From contig JAGYJF010000003.1 of NCBI GenBank assembly GCA_018402135.1, forward strand, positions 310,001-374,000: a DNA stretch of 64,000 bases, given 5' to 3'. The translations under genes were made by a program, and so were the position numbers. This stretch comes from Flavobacteriaceae bacterium (GTDB taxonomy: Bacteria > Bacteroidota > Bacteroidia > Flavobacteriales > Flavobacteriaceae). Under the pieces are notes generated by a model, which saw only the letters and a list, made by a program, of their open reading frames with translations, was not told the DNA's origin and ran no database searches. Positions 53,556 to 63,520 of this stretch are shown piece after piece. Positions within the stretch are counted from its first letter, which is position 1. The number at the start of each line of letters is the position of its first letter.

Positions 53556-55211
53556 ATGCAGAAAAATTTCAGTCATAATATTAAAATAACCATCAAAAAC
53601 ACGTCGCTCAAGTTGTTTTTGATGCTGGTGTTTCTGATGTATGGCAATTTATATTCGCAAGTAAAAACATCGGTAGATAGCACCAAAGTTAAAATCGGCG
53701 CACAAGTAAATTATACCATAGAAATTGAAGCCGATACCACACAACAAGTTGTTTTTCCAGAAACGCAAACCTTTTCTCCATTAGAAGTTATTGAATTTTA
53801 CGAAACCGATACACTTAAAAACAACGATAAATATCGATTAATTAAAAAATATGGTTTAACACAGTTCGATTCGGGATGGTATCAAATTCCAAGACAAAAA
53901 ATTTTAATTGACGAACGCAGCGTTTTTTCAGATTCGATATATGTCTATTTCCAAGATGTTGCGGTCGATACAACCAAGCAAAAGTTATTCGATATAAAAC
54001 CCATTATTGAAGTTGATAAACCCAAAAGCAAAACCTGGCTCTATATTCTTAATTGGGTTGTTAATTGCCGCCATCATCGCTGCCTTGTTGTATTGGTTTA
54101 TATGGCGTAAAAAACCACTTACCGAAGAAGAAAAAATTGCCCAATTGCCTCCTTTTCAACGCGCAAAAGTTGAGCTTCAAAAACTGGAGAATAGCAAGTA
54201 TCTCATTCAAGATCAGACCAAAGAATACTATTCCGAGCTTAACAAGAATCCTGCGAAGCTTTATAGATGAAAAGGTGTATGACCGAGCGATGGAAAGCAC
54301 CTCTGGCGAACTGGTCGAACATTTAGAAATGCTAGCAGAAGCCGCGCAACTTAAAATCAGCTAAGGAAATTATTCAGCAAATAAACACCATATTTCAAAG
54401 AGCCGATCTTGCCAAATTCGCAAAACAAGATCCCGATATGGAATCCGCTAAATCCGATTTAAACACAATCGATAAAGTTTTAGATGCCATCAACAACGCC
54501 TTGCCGGAGCCGAGCGAAGAAGAAAAGCTCCTTAACGAGCAATATCGCGAAACCCAAGAACGCAAAGCAAAACGTCGTAAAGTTATCTTAACGTCGGCCA
54601 TTGTTGCCTTTTTATTTATTTCAACCGTTGTAGGATTTGGAATTAAATACGGCTTTGTCTATATGAAAGATGTAGTTATAGGAAAAGCCACCTTAGAATT
54701 ATTAGAAGGTGAATGGGTCGATAGTGATTACGGAATGCCACCAATTTATATTTCAACTCCAGAGGTTTTAAAGAGAATGGATGCCCCGGTTCCTGAGGAG
54801 TTAAAGGACAAAATGAAAATGACCGCCTTTGGATATGAATTGGAAGAGGAACTAACCATCGCCGTTACCACAACCAATTTAACAGAACCACAAGAAAATT
54901 TAGATTTAAATGCAGCTATTGAAGGTAATTTACAAACTTTAGAATCAAGAGGCATCACCAATATTATAACACTTAACGAAAAATTCACCACACCAAACGG
55001 AGCCGAAGGCATTAAAACATTCGGAACTTTAAGTGTGCCAAAAGAAAAGAAGGAAGGTTATATAGACGGAAATTATGTGATGCTAAGTTTTACAAGCAAA
55101 GATGTAATCATTCAGCAAATAGTTCTGGTTTGGAAAGCTAATGATACTTATGTCAACGAGATTGCTGAGCGGATTATTAATTCAGTTGAATTACAACCAA
55201 AATCGAAGTAG
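53556..55211 (+). CDS. Bat-operon membrane protein with N-terminal signal and C-terminal periplasmic region, frame broken three times
   Basis: It starts MQKNFSHNIKITIKNTSLKL, followed by a signal-like helix and a beta-rich domain of about 130 residues, then a membrane helix (IGLLIAAIIAALLYWFIW), a long helical stretch (EEEKIAQLPPFQRAKVELQK ...), another helix (VILTSAIVAFLFISTVVGFG) and a soluble C-terminal domain. Three single-base additions occur, near 54046-54050 (CTTAATTGG), 54243-54247 (CTTAACAAG) and 54359-54363 (GCTAAGG). Removing them gives one frame of about 550 residues. The protein is part of the Bat operons of many flavobacteria, but its role is unknown. The batA gene starts directly after its stop. 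Confidence 0.82.
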
Positions 55212-56216
55212 ATGTTTGAAGGAATAGAATTTCTAAATAAGGAAATGTTTTGGTTATTGCTCATTCTGCCAATAGCCATCGTTTGGTATGTATTAAAGCA
55301 CAAACAACAAACACCAGAAGTTAGATTATCAACTCTTAAAGGCTTCAAACTATCTAAATCTCTATTGCCAAAACTAAAGCATTTTCTTTTTGTCCTTAGG
55401 TTATTAGCTATAGCTTTAATAATAACCGCAATTGCTAGGCCTCAAACAGTAGATGTTAGCACCAAAACCAAAACCACCCAAGGTATTGATATCATGATTT
55501 CGGTTGATGTTTCGGCAAGTATGCTAGCCAAAGATTTAAAACCGAATAGACTTGAAGCTTTGAAAAGCGTAGCCTCCGACTTTGTGAAACGCCGTCCAAA
55601 CGACCGAATTGGAATTGTGGAATACGCAGGTGAAAGCTACACCAAAACGCCGCTAACCAGCGACAAAGGAATTATATTACGATCACTTTCCGAAATCCAA
55701 TATACCGCAATTATTGAAGGTGGGACAGCCATAGGAATGGGATTGGCAACAGCTGTTAACAGACTTAAAGACAGCGAAGCTAAAAGCAAAATCATTATCC
55801 TGTTAACCGATGGCGTAAATAATACAGGTGAAATAGATCCAGTTATCGCTACAGAATTAGCACTAGAATTTGATATAAAAGTTTACACCATTGGTGTTGG
55901 GACTAACGGCACAGCTTTATCACCAGTAGCATTGAGACAAGATGGTAGTTTTGTATACGAGCGCGTTCAAGTTGAAATAGATGATAAATTGCTTACCGAA
56001 ATAGCCGAAGCTAGTGGCGGAAAGTATTTTAGAGCAACTGATAATGAAAAACTTGCTGAGATTTACGACGAAATCAATCAACTTGAAACCACCGAAATTG
56101 AAGAAAGAAAATTTTATAATTACGAAGAAAAGTATAGACCGTTGGTTTTGTTAGCAGCCCTTATGCTGTTACTTGAATTTATATTACGCCATACCATTTT
56201 TAGAAGTTTTGTTTAA
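55212..56216 (+). CDS. batA: BatA, VWA-domain membrane protein
   Basis: The 334-residue protein has an N-terminal helix pair (FWLLLILPIAIVWYVL, FLFVLRLLAIALIITAIA), then a VWA domain with the MIDAS site DVSASMLAKDL (DxSxS), a conserved Thr in PLTSDKG and Asp in LLTDGVNNTG, and a C-terminal membrane helix (PLVLLAALMLLLEFIL). The fold binds a divalent metal and mediates protein contacts. The start is at ATG 55212, immediately after the stop of the previous gene. BatA belongs to the aerotolerance operon first described in Bacteroides; the exact biochemical role remains unclear. Confidence 0.94.
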   Translation: MFEGIEFLNKEMFWLLLILPIAIVWYVLKHKQQTPEVRLSTLKGFKLSKSLLPKLKHFLFVLRLLAIALIITAIARPQTVDVSTKTKTTQGIDIMISVDVSASMLAKDLKPNRLEALKSVASDFVKRRPNDRIGIVEYAGESYTKTPLTSDKGIILRSLSEIQYTAIIEGGTAIGMGLATAVNRLKDSEAKSKIIILLTDGVNNTGEIDPVIATELALEFDIKVYTIGVGTNGTALSPVALRQDGSFVYERVQVEIDDKLLTEIAEASGGKYFRATDNEKLAEIYDEINQLETTEIEERKFYNYEEKYRPLVLLAALMLLLEFILRHTIFRSFV

Positions 56217-56243
56217 ATAAAAACTTCAAATTAATTTAGAACT

Positions 56244-57284
56244 ATGTTTCAATTAGAACAAAAAATATGGATTATCGGATTTGCAGTGATACCTGCATTG
56301 GTGCTTATATATATTTTGGTTGCTTTTTGGAAAAGTAACCGTCAGAAAAAATTTGCAAGCCCCGAACTATTGGAAAAATTGAGTCCCAATAGATCTTTAT
56401 TTAAATCTATATTAAAATTGGCAATGTTGTGTCTGGCATTTGCGTTTCTTGTTATGGCACTTATCAATCCAAAAATAGGTACCAAATTAGAAACTGTTCG
56501 TAGTGAAGGCGTTGATATCGTGTTTGCTGTTGATGTTTCTAAAAGTATGTTAGCCGAAGATATTGCGCCTAACCGACTTGAAAAATCAAAACAATTGGTG
56601 TCTCAAATCATTAATAATTTAGTTAGCGATCGCGTGGGAATTGTAGCTTATGCAGGCAAAGCTTTTCCGCAGTTACCAATAACAACAGACTATGCCGCGG
56701 CCAAATTGTTCTTGCAAGGCATGAACACCGATATGATTTCGTCGCAAGGAACGGCCATTAATGAAGCCATCGAATTAGCGCGTACCTTTTACGATGCGGA
56801 AGATCAAACTAGTAAAATTTTAATCATTATTTCAGACGGCGAAGATCATAGCGAAACCTCCGCATCTGATGCCGCTAAAAATGCGCAAAATGATGGGATA
56901 AAAATTTTCACAGTAGGTGTTGGCGATGTTAAAGGTGGGCCCATCCCTATCAAGCGCAATGGGATTGTTCTCAACTATAAAAAAGATCAGAATGACGAAA
57001 CAGTTATTACCAAACTTGATGAGGATAATCTAAAAGCTATTGCCAGAAATGCTGATGGGCAATATATAAACGGTAGTAGTACTGCAGGAGTAGTAAATTC
57101 AATAAAGGAAATTTTAGACACCATCGAAAAAACAGAATTTGAATCACAACAAGTTGCCGATTATAAAGACCAGTTTCAATGGTTTTTAGTCTTCGCAATT
57201 GCTGTGTTGTTTTTAGATATTTTCTTGTTAGAAAGAAAAACAGCCTGGTTGAGAAAACTCAATTTGTTTAATGAGAATATTTAA
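56244..57284 (+). CDS. batB: BatB, VWA-domain membrane protein
   Basis: The 346-residue protein mirrors BatA: an N-terminal helix (WIIGFAVIPALVLIYILVAF), a second helix, a VWA domain with MIDAS DVSKSMLAEDI, TTDYAAAK and ISDGEDHSE, and a C-terminal helix (FQWFLVFAIAVLFLDIFLLE). BatA and BatB are paralogues and probably form a hetero-complex in the inner membrane. It lies 27 bases after batA and 77 bases before batC on the same strand. Confidence 0.94.
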   Translation: MFQLEQKIWIIGFAVIPALVLIYILVAFWKSNRQKKFASPELLEKLSPNRSLFKSILKLAMLCLAFAFLVMALINPKIGTKLETVRSEGVDIVFAVDVSKSMLAEDIAPNRLEKSKQLVSQIINNLVSDRVGIVAYAGKAFPQLPITTDYAAAKLFLQGMNTDMISSQGTAINEAIELARTFYDAEDQTSKILIIISDGEDHSETSASDAAKNAQNDGIKIFTVGVGDVKGGPIPIKRNGIVLNYKKDQNDETVITKLDEDNLKAIARNADGQYINGSSTAGVVNSIKEILDTIEKTEFESQQVADYKDQFQWFLVFAIAVLFLDIFLLERKTAWLRKLNLFNENI

Positions 57285-57361
57285 AATGAAAGTTTTAAAA
57301 TAGTTTTAACTATAAAATAATAAGCGTTTTATAAATTCGTACATAATTTAAGTGCAAAAAA

Positions 57362-58227
57362 ATGAAAAATCTAATCTTAAACAAATACAGGTTAATACTA
57401 TGGATGGTTGCCATTCCATCGCTTATATGTGCCCAAGAATTAGATGAAAAAGCATTACTTCAAAAACAAAATAAGGCACAACTATTCGTAGCTGAAGGTA
57501 ACGAAAGTTTTCAAAATGAAGATTTTATCACCGCAGAAATGGCTTACAGAAAAGCGATGTCTCAACAGTCAAATACCGTTGCTGCCTCCTATAACTTAGG
57601 CAATGGTTTCTATAAAGAAGGCAACTTTGATGAAGCACTTTATAGACACGAACAAGCTGCTAAAGACGCCACTTCCAAAACTGAAAAACACAAAGCATTT
57701 CATAATATTGGCAATATTTTAATGCAAAATCAAATGTGTAAAGAAGCTGTTGAAGCCTTCAAAAATGCCCTGCGCAATAATCCTAATGATGACGAAACAC
57801 GCTACAACCTAGCAATGGCAAAAGAATGTGCCAAACACGAAAAGGAGCAAGACGAAAAAGATGATGAGGATAGCGATGATAAAAAAGACGAAAAAGACGA
57901 AAAAATCAAGAACAGCAAGACCAAGATAAAAAAGACGAGCAAGGTGACGATAGCGAAGACGAAAAAGATCAAGGTGACGAAGATAAACAAGATGGAAACG
58001 ATAAAGAAGACGAAGAAGGAAAACCAGAAGAAGATAAAAACCAAAGCGACAAGGGAGACGATAGCGATAAGCAACAAGAACAACCACAGCCACGGCCTAG
58101 CAATTTAAATGGTCAGCAAATCAAAAATTTATTGGAAGCGCTTAACGATAAAGAATCCAAAGTTCAAGAAAAAATAAATGCCGAAAAGCAAAAAGGAGCT
58201 AAGGTAAAAAACGAAAAAGATTGGTAG
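57362..58227 (+). CDS. batC: BatC, TPR protein with acidic low-complexity tail, frame broken once
   Basis: It has a signal peptide (residues 1-25), then about three TPR repeats (GNESFQNEDFITAEMAYRKA, SYNLGNGFYKEGNFDEALYR, AFHNIGNILMQNQMCKEAVE, NNPNDDETRYNLAMAK). The tail is rich in Asp, Glu, Lys and Gln. The frame goes wrong at a run of six A near 57899-57904; one more A restores a tail of EQQDQDKKDEQGDDSEDE type with PSNLNGQQIKNLLEALNDKE and ends EKDW at 58227, about 288 residues. This is a missing base, unlike the extra bases elsewhere. TPRs suggest protein-protein contact in the periplasm. Confidence 0.85.
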
Positions 58228-58278
58228 CCCCAAACTTAATAATTCATTGTTTTTATTGAAAATGAAGTTAGAACAACT

Positions 58279-60042
58279 ATGAATTTTAAAAACCACATAC
58301 TAATAATAGCACTGCTATTCTCGACCTTGGTAGCTGCTCAAGTTAAATTCGAAGCCAAACTTAGTAAGGCTAAGTTGGGGTTGAATGAACGTTTGCGATT
58401 AGACTTTGAGATGGATAAAGATGGCGATAATTTTGTGCCGCCAAGTTTCTCAGATTTTACGGTTGTGGGTGGTCCAAACACTTCTGTAAGTAATACTTGG
58501 ATCAATGGAAAACGCAGTTTTAAAAAAACATATTCTTATTTTTTGGCACCAAAAAAAGTTGGAAAATTCACTATCAAACAAGGCACTATCGAAATTGACG
58601 GGGAAACCTACAAAACCTTTCCAGTAACAGTTGAGGTAACGCCAGCAGTAGAACTTCCAACAGACCCAAACGACCCCAATTATGTGGCGTCTCAAAACAT
58701 TCATTTGGTTGCTGAGGTATCTAAGGCTAACCCTTATTTAAACGAGCCTATAACGGTTATATATAAATTATATGTCTCTCCCGAAACAGGGGTTAGTAAT
58801 TGGCGCGAGATTGATAACCCAAAATTTTCTGATTTTTGGAGCCAAAATATTCCTATGAAAGGTATTTCCGTGCAGAATGGGCAATACAACGGGGAAGATT
58901 ATAGATACGTAGTTTTGAGAAAAACGGTATTATATCCCCAAAAATCAGGAGAATTAAAAATTGAACCCTTAAGCTTAGATGTAACTGTTGAGGTGCCAAG
59001 TAACAGACGCGATTTTTTTGGAGGTAGGTTAATGACCCAAGTTAATAAAACTGTTTCGGCAGGCGCGAGAACTATCAAAGTAAAACCCTTACCAGAACAA
59101 GGAAAACCTGCTAATTTTGGGGGTGCTGTTGGAGAATTCGATTTGATTGTTTCAACGTCTAAAAAAGAGCTAAAAGCTACGGAATCTTTACAACTAACTG
59201 TTGAGGTCTCTGGCAAAGGAAATATGAAATTATTCGAATTGCCAAAGCCAAATATACCTAGTGCCTTAGAAGTTTACGATCCGGTAAAGGATGATAAAAT
59301 TAGCACGAGAATAGATGGTATGTACGGTGCTAAAATAGAAAATTACACTATTGTACCCCAATTTAAAGGGAAATACCCTATTCCTGGAATTTCCTTTTCC
59401 TATTTCGACCTTAAAACAGAACAATACAAAACCATTACCTCTAACGAAATGGTGATTGATGTTTTAGACGACCCAATGAATCCTGTTGCTAGCAATGCCA
59501 ATCCCGCTAACATCAAACAGGCTGTGGTTGCCAATACTGAGGCATTCGCATACATTAAATCCGAAACAAATTTATTGCCTAAAAATGGCTCTTATTTCTT
59601 TAAATCAACAGCGTTTTGGACATCCTTATTGGCGCCATTGTTAGCCATTCCATTAGCATTGATAGTGCGCAGAAGACGCGAGTCTTACTTGTCTGACGAA
59701 ATAGGAATGAAAACGCGGGCTCAGGATAAGTTGGCTAAAAAATATTTGGGAGAAGCCAAAAAATCTCTAGGCCAAAAGGAATCATTTTATGTCGCCTTGG
59801 AAAAGGCACTTCACAATTTCTTAAAAGCCAAACTACATATCGAGACCAGTGAATTCAGCAAAGATAAAATAGAAGAATTACTGAGTAAAAGACAAGTTAG
59901 TCAGGTAACAGTATCAGAGTTTATAACGCTTTTAGAAAGTTGTGAATTGGCAAGATATTCTCCAGCTACCGATGTAACAATGCAACAAGATTATAACAAT
60001 AGCGCAACAGCCATTGCTGCCATTGATAAACAATTGAAGTGA
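58279..60042 (+). CDS. batD: BatD, oxygen-tolerance protein
   Basis: The 587-residue protein has a signal peptide (ILIIALLFSTLVAA), four beta-rich segments of BatD type (KAKLGLNERLRLDFEMDKDG, SYFLAPKKVGKFTIKQGTIE, LNEPITVIYKLYVS, IEPLSLDVTVEV) and a membrane helix near residue 450 (FWTSLLAPLLAIPLALIV), followed by a helical cytoplasmic tail. It is the large periplasmic component of the Bat system. It starts 51 bases after batC and ends one base before batE. Its length and order match other flavobacterial Bat operons. Confidence 0.92.
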   Translation: MNFKNHILIIALLFSTLVAAQVKFEAKLSKAKLGLNERLRLDFEMDKDGDNFVPPSFSDFTVVGGPNTSVSNTWINGKRSFKKTYSYFLAPKKVGKFTIKQGTIEIDGETYKTFPVTVEVTPAVELPTDPNDPNYVASQNIHLVAEVSKANPYLNEPITVIYKLYVSPETGVSNWREIDNPKFSDFWSQNIPMKGISVQNGQYNGEDYRYVVLRKTVLYPQKSGELKIEPLSLDVTVEVPSNRRDFFGGRLMTQVNKTVSAGARTIKVKPLPEQGKPANFGGAVGEFDLIVSTSKKELKATESLQLTVEVSGKGNMKLFELPKPNIPSALEVYDPVKDDKISTRIDGMYGAKIENYTIVPQFKGKYPIPGISFSYFDLKTEQYKTITSNEMVIDVLDDPMNPVASNANPANIKQAVVANTEAFAYIKSETNLLPKNGSYFFKSTAFWTSLLAPLLAIPLALIVRRRRESYLSDEIGMKTRAQDKLAKKYLGEAKKSLGQKESFYVALEKALHNFLKAKLHIETSEFSKDKIEELLSKRQVSQVTVSEFITLLESCELARYSPATDVTMQQDYNNSATAIAAIDKQLK

Positions 60043-60043
60043 A

Positions 60044-60814
60044 ATGAAGAAGGTTGTTAAATTAATTTCAATAAGTTTATTCATTGTGTTTTTATACTTT
60101 GACGCATCTGTGTTGGCTCAAAACACCATCAAATTTCAAGAAGCCAACGAGTTGTATGGCCAAGGCGAATTTGAATTGGCGATTGATGCATACAAAAGCA
60201 TTTTAAAAACTGGCAAACACTCCGCCGAGTTATATTTTAACTTGGCAAATTCTCATTATAAATTGAATAATGTTGCCCCAAGTATTTATTTTTATGAAAA
60301 GGCACTGCAGCTCGATCCTGAGGATAAGGATATTCAAAACAATCTTGCTTTTGCTCAAAACATGACTATTGATGCCGTTGCAGAAGTTCCTAAAGTTGGT
60401 TTTGATAAACTTTACAATAATTTCGTTAATGCATACAGTTTTGATGGTTGGTCGCGCTTAGCGATAGCATTTAGCGTAGCATTTGTAGTATTTTTTCTAA
60501 TCTATTATTTCTCGCTCACTACATTTAGAAAGCGGTTAAGCTTTGTTTTAGGTTTTAGCTGTGTTTTTACGTCGATGGTTACCCTTTTTATGGCGTTTCA
60601 AAAATATGATTTTGAGCAAAAAAATATTGCTGCTGTTGTTTTTGAAAAGTCAGTAGATATTAAAAGTGAACCCAACTTTGAAGGTTCAAATTTATTCAAG
60701 CTGCATGAAGGTACTAAAATCAAAGTTTTAGACAGTCTTACTAATTGGCACCGTATAGAACTTCCAGATGGATTAACTGGATGGATTCCCTCAAGTGCTA
60801 TTAAAGTGTTATAA
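60044..60814 (+). CDS. batE: BatE, TPR and SH3-domain membrane protein
   Basis: The 256-residue protein has a signal peptide, two TPRs (ANELYGQGEFELAIDAYKSI, AELYFNLANSHYKLNNVAPS), two membrane helices (LAIAFSVAFVVFFLIYYFSL and LSFVLGFSCVFTSMVTLFMA) and a C-terminal SH3-like domain (AVVFEKSVDIKSEPNFEGSN, LFKLHEGTKIKVLD, GLTGWIPSSAIKVL). It is the last gene of the Bat operon, one base after batD. SH3b domains often bind cell-wall or proline-rich partners. A separate promoter follows for the next gene. Confidence 0.92.
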   Translation: MKKVVKLISISLFIVFLYFDASVLAQNTIKFQEANELYGQGEFELAIDAYKSILKTGKHSAELYFNLANSHYKLNNVAPSIYFYEKALQLDPEDKDIQNNLAFAQNMTIDAVAEVPKVGFDKLYNNFVNAYSFDGWSRLAIAFSVAFVVFFLIYYFSLTTFRKRLSFVLGFSCVFTSMVTLFMAFQKYDFEQKNIAAVVFEKSVDIKSEPNFEGSNLFKLHEGTKIKVLDSLTNWHRIELPDGLTGWIPSSAIKVL

Positions 60815-60861
60815 ATACCATAAGTTATGGTATTAAAACTTTTTAATTTCGCCACAAATGT

Positions 60862-60869
60862 TATCTTTG
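60862..60869 (+). promoter_or_regulatory. Candidate -7 box TATCTTTG upstream of the small secreted protein and SulP gene
   Basis: It matches TAnnTTTG perfectly, 19 bases before the ATG at 60888. The -33 element is unclear (T-rich near 60838). Confidence 0.5.
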
Positions 60870-60887
60870 AATTTCTAAAATAAATTG

Positions 60888-61187
60888 ATGTATAAGTCCA
60901 GAGTTTCTTTAATCCTTTCTATAGTTTTTGTGTTGTTTGTGTCAGCACCAACTTTAATTATGGCTTTTGATGTCTCAGCTGATACGTCAGTTTTTTTCAG
61001 CGTTAATGAAGAAGAAAATGAGAGTAGCAATGTTACCAAACACCTTCAGGCGCAAAGCATCTCAAATCATAGACTTCCTTTCGAGGCTGGGTTTAGCAGC
61101 AAAAAGGTATCAAGTTGTTATTTGTTATGCAACAGATCTTCATTATCGCTTCAAACTTTTTCTCCACCACCAGAACATCAAGTATAA
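60888..61187 (+). CDS. Small secreted protein (99 aa) upstream of the SulP gene
   Basis: The ATG at 60888 is used (MYKSRVSLILSIVFVLFVSA); a TTG three bases earlier is unlikely. The signal peptide runs to about residue 28, followed by an acidic stretch (NEEENESSN) and a basic, serine- and cysteine-rich end (SYLLCNRSSLSL-like). The overall pattern recurs upstream of SulP genes in flavobacteria as I recall, but no function is known. It is 84 bases from the SulP start and probably co-transcribed with it. Confidence 0.6.
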   Translation: MYKSRVSLILSIVFVLFVSAPTLIMAFDVSADTSVFFSVNEEENESSNVTKHLQAQSISNHRLPFEAGFSSKKVSSCYLLCNRSSLSLQTFSPPPEHQV

Positions 61188-61271
61188 TCCCCAGACTTTA
61201 AAACTGACCCTTTAGGTCTTCTATTGTTTAACTTCTCGTTGCTTTCGGCTTTAGAGAAAAATTATATTTTT

Positions 61272-62852
61272 ATGTTCAAACATTTAAAAAATGACATTCC
61301 TGCGAGTGTTGTAGTGTTTTTTGTAGCCTTACCACTTTGTTTAGGAATAGCTTTGGCCAGCGGGGCGCCACTGTTTTCAGGCGTAATTGCTGGAATTGTC
61401 GGAGGTATTGTGGTAGGAGCAATGAGTGGATCAAATCTGGGAGTCAGTGGCCCAGCAGCTGGACTTGCGGCAATCGTTTTAACATCTATTGCCACGCTTG
61501 GTAATTATGAGAACTTTTTGGTTGCTGTGGTTTTGGCTGGTGTGTTGCAACTTATTTTTGGATTTTTAAAAGCGGGAGTTATTGGTTATTACTTTCCTTC
61601 TTCGGTAATTAAAGGAATGCTTACAGGTATCGGAATTATTATAATTTTAAAGCAAATTCCACATTTTTTAGGTTATGACGCTGATCCAGAAGGCGATTTT
61701 GGGTTTTTTCAAATAGACGGCGAAAATAGTATTTCAGAGATTTTTGTTGCAATTGATTATGTGCAATGGGGCTCCACATTAATTGGATTTTTAGGACTTA
61801 TCCTTATTATATTTTGGGATAATGTTTTAGCCAAAAAGAACAAGATATTTAAAGTTATTCAAGGTCCTTTTATAGCAGTAGTTCTTGGCATCGTTTTTTA
61901 CCTTGTTACCAAAACAAACGAAACTTTAGGCATAGATGCTTCACACTTAGTTAGTGTACCGATACCTGAGGACGCAACGTCGTTTATTAAACAATTCACC
62001 CTGCCAAATTTTAAAGCCATTCTAAATACGGATATCTGGATTATTGCTTTTACTATTGCATTAGTAGCAAGTATTGAGACCTTATTGAGTGTAGAGGCAA
62101 CCGATAAATTAGATCCCGCAAAAAACGTAACGCCAACCAATAGAGAACTTATTGCGCAAGGCACAGGAAATATTTTGTCTGGCCTTATAGGAGGATTACC
62201 AATCACGCAAGTAATTGTTCGCAGTTCTGCCAACATACAATCAGGTGGAAAAACCAAGCTATCCGCTATTATACACGGGTTTTTATTGCTGATATCGGTA
62301 ATTCTAATCCCTACAATTTTAAACATGATTCCTTTATCGGTGCTGGCAGCGGTACTTTTAGTAGTAGGTTATAAATTAGCCAAACCAGCACTATTTAAAA
62401 CAATGTGGCAATTAGGTTGGAAACAATTTGTGCCATTTATAATTACAATTCTAGGAATTGTATTCAAAGACCTCTTGTTTGGTGTTGGTTTAGGGCTTTT
62501 TGTAGGAATTCTAATAATTTTGGTTAAAAGTTACCAAAACTCACACTTTTTACATAAAGAAGGTGACGACATTCCAGATGGCCACTTAAAAATGACACTG
62601 GCAGAAGAAGTAACATTTATAAATAAGGGAGCCATTTTGAAAGAGCTTGATAGTATTCCAGAAAATTACACTTTAGAGTTAGATGTAAGGCGTACCCGAT
62701 ACCTAGATTACGATGTTGTTGAAATATTAGAAGACTTCGCTATAAAAGCAAAAAACAAAAACATTAACATAACGCTAATTTCGGATTTAGGAGTTATTGA
62801 AAATCCTGTCAGTTTTATGGAGTTTTTCGTATTACGACCTAAAACATTTTAA
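61272..62852 (+). CDS. SulP-family anion transporter, probably for bicarbonate
   Basis: The ATG at 61272 gives MFKHLKNDIPASVVVFFVALPLC, the family start; a longer frame adds 16 residues of poor character. There are about 12-14 membrane helices, with the signature GSNLGVSGPAAGLAAIVLT and VASIETLLSVEATDKLDP. A STAS domain ends the protein (LKMTLAEEVTFINKGAILKE, LDVRRTRYLDYDVVEILEDF), here a short version. SulP proteins transport sulfate or bicarbonate. The neighbouring beta-carbonic anhydrase 22 bases downstream favours bicarbonate (BicA-like) uptake. Confidence 0.93.
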   Translation: MFKHLKNDIPASVVVFFVALPLCLGIALASGAPLFSGVIAGIVGGIVVGAMSGSNLGVSGPAAGLAAIVLTSIATLGNYENFLVAVVLAGVLQLIFGFLKAGVIGYYFPSSVIKGMLTGIGIIIILKQIPHFLGYDADPEGDFGFFQIDGENSISEIFVAIDYVQWGSTLIGFLGLILIIFWDNVLAKKNKIFKVIQGPFIAVVLGIVFYLVTKTNETLGIDASHLVSVPIPEDATSFIKQFTLPNFKAILNTDIWIIAFTIALVASIETLLSVEATDKLDPAKNVTPTNRELIAQGTGNILSGLIGGLPITQVIVRSSANIQSGGKTKLSAIIHGFLLLISVILIPTILNMIPLSVLAAVLLVVGYKLAKPALFKTMWQLGWKQFVPFIITILGIVFKDLLFGVGLGLFVGILIILVKSYQNSHFLHKEGDDIPDGHLKMTLAEEVTFINKGAILKELDSIPENYTLELDVRRTRYLDYDVVEILEDFAIKAKNKNINITLISDLGVIENPVSFMEFFVLRPKTF

Positions 62853-62874
62853 ATAAAAAACTAAAACAAAAAAC

Positions 62875-63501
62875 ATGATTTTAAAAGATGTATTTGAAAA
62901 CAACCAAAAATGGATTCAAGATAAATTAGCAACAAACGATAAATATTTTGAAGAGCTAGGGAGCGGGCAAAACCCTGATTTACTATATATAGGATGCTCA
63001 GACAGTCGCGTAACAGCGGAGGATTTAATGGGTCTCGGGCCTGGCGATGTCTTTGTTCATAGAAATATTGCAAACATGGTAGTGGCAACCGACTTAAATG
63101 CAATGTCTGTTATTGAATATGCGGTAAAGTACCTTGAAGTAAAGCATGTGGTAGTTTGCGGACATTACGTTTGTGGAGGCGTTAAAGCAGCCATGCAATC
63201 GGCCGATTTAGGCATATTAAATCCTTGGTTGCGAAACATTCGCGATGTATATCGCATTCACAAAAATGAACTTAATAAAATTGAATCGGAAGACGAAAAG
63301 TATGACCGGCTGGTAGAACTAAACGTTCAAGAACAATGTGTTAATTTAATGAAAACCGCCGTAGTTCAAAAAGCATTCCGCGAAAGAGGTTTAAAGGTGC
63401 ACGGCTGGGTTTTTGATGTTAGGACAGGAAAACTAATCGATCTAAATATCGATGTAGACTCAATCTTAGAGAATGTAAGAGAAATTTATCATCTCGATTA
63501 A
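62875..63501 (+). CDS. Beta-class carbonic anhydrase
   Basis: The 208-residue protein has the zinc ligands Cys41 (with Asp43 and Arg45 of CSDSR) and His97-Cys100 in CGHYVCGG, the beta-class site. The full domain is present, with a C-terminal helical tail (VDSILENVREIYHLD). It converts CO2 and bicarbonate in the cytoplasm, feeding carboxylases and pH balance. It is coupled to the SulP gene. A bidirectional terminator lies 20 bases after its stop. Confidence 0.95.
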   Translation: MILKDVFENNQKWIQDKLATNDKYFEELGSGQNPDLLYIGCSDSRVTAEDLMGLGPGDVFVHRNIANMVVATDLNAMSVIEYAVKYLEVKHVVVCGHYVCGGVKAAMQSADLGILNPWLRNIRDVYRIHKNELNKIESEDEKYDRLVELNVQEQCVNLMKTAVVQKAFRERGLKVHGWVFDVRTGKLIDLNIDVDSILENVREIYHLD

Positions 63502-63520
63502 AAGGAAAATAAAAATTTTC

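Noticed and set aside
57802-58093. Minus-strand hydrophobic open frames opposite the acidic tail of batC
   Set aside because: Poly Asp/Glu/Lys codons read backwards as Phe/Leu/Val-rich frames; they are shadows of the low-complexity tail.
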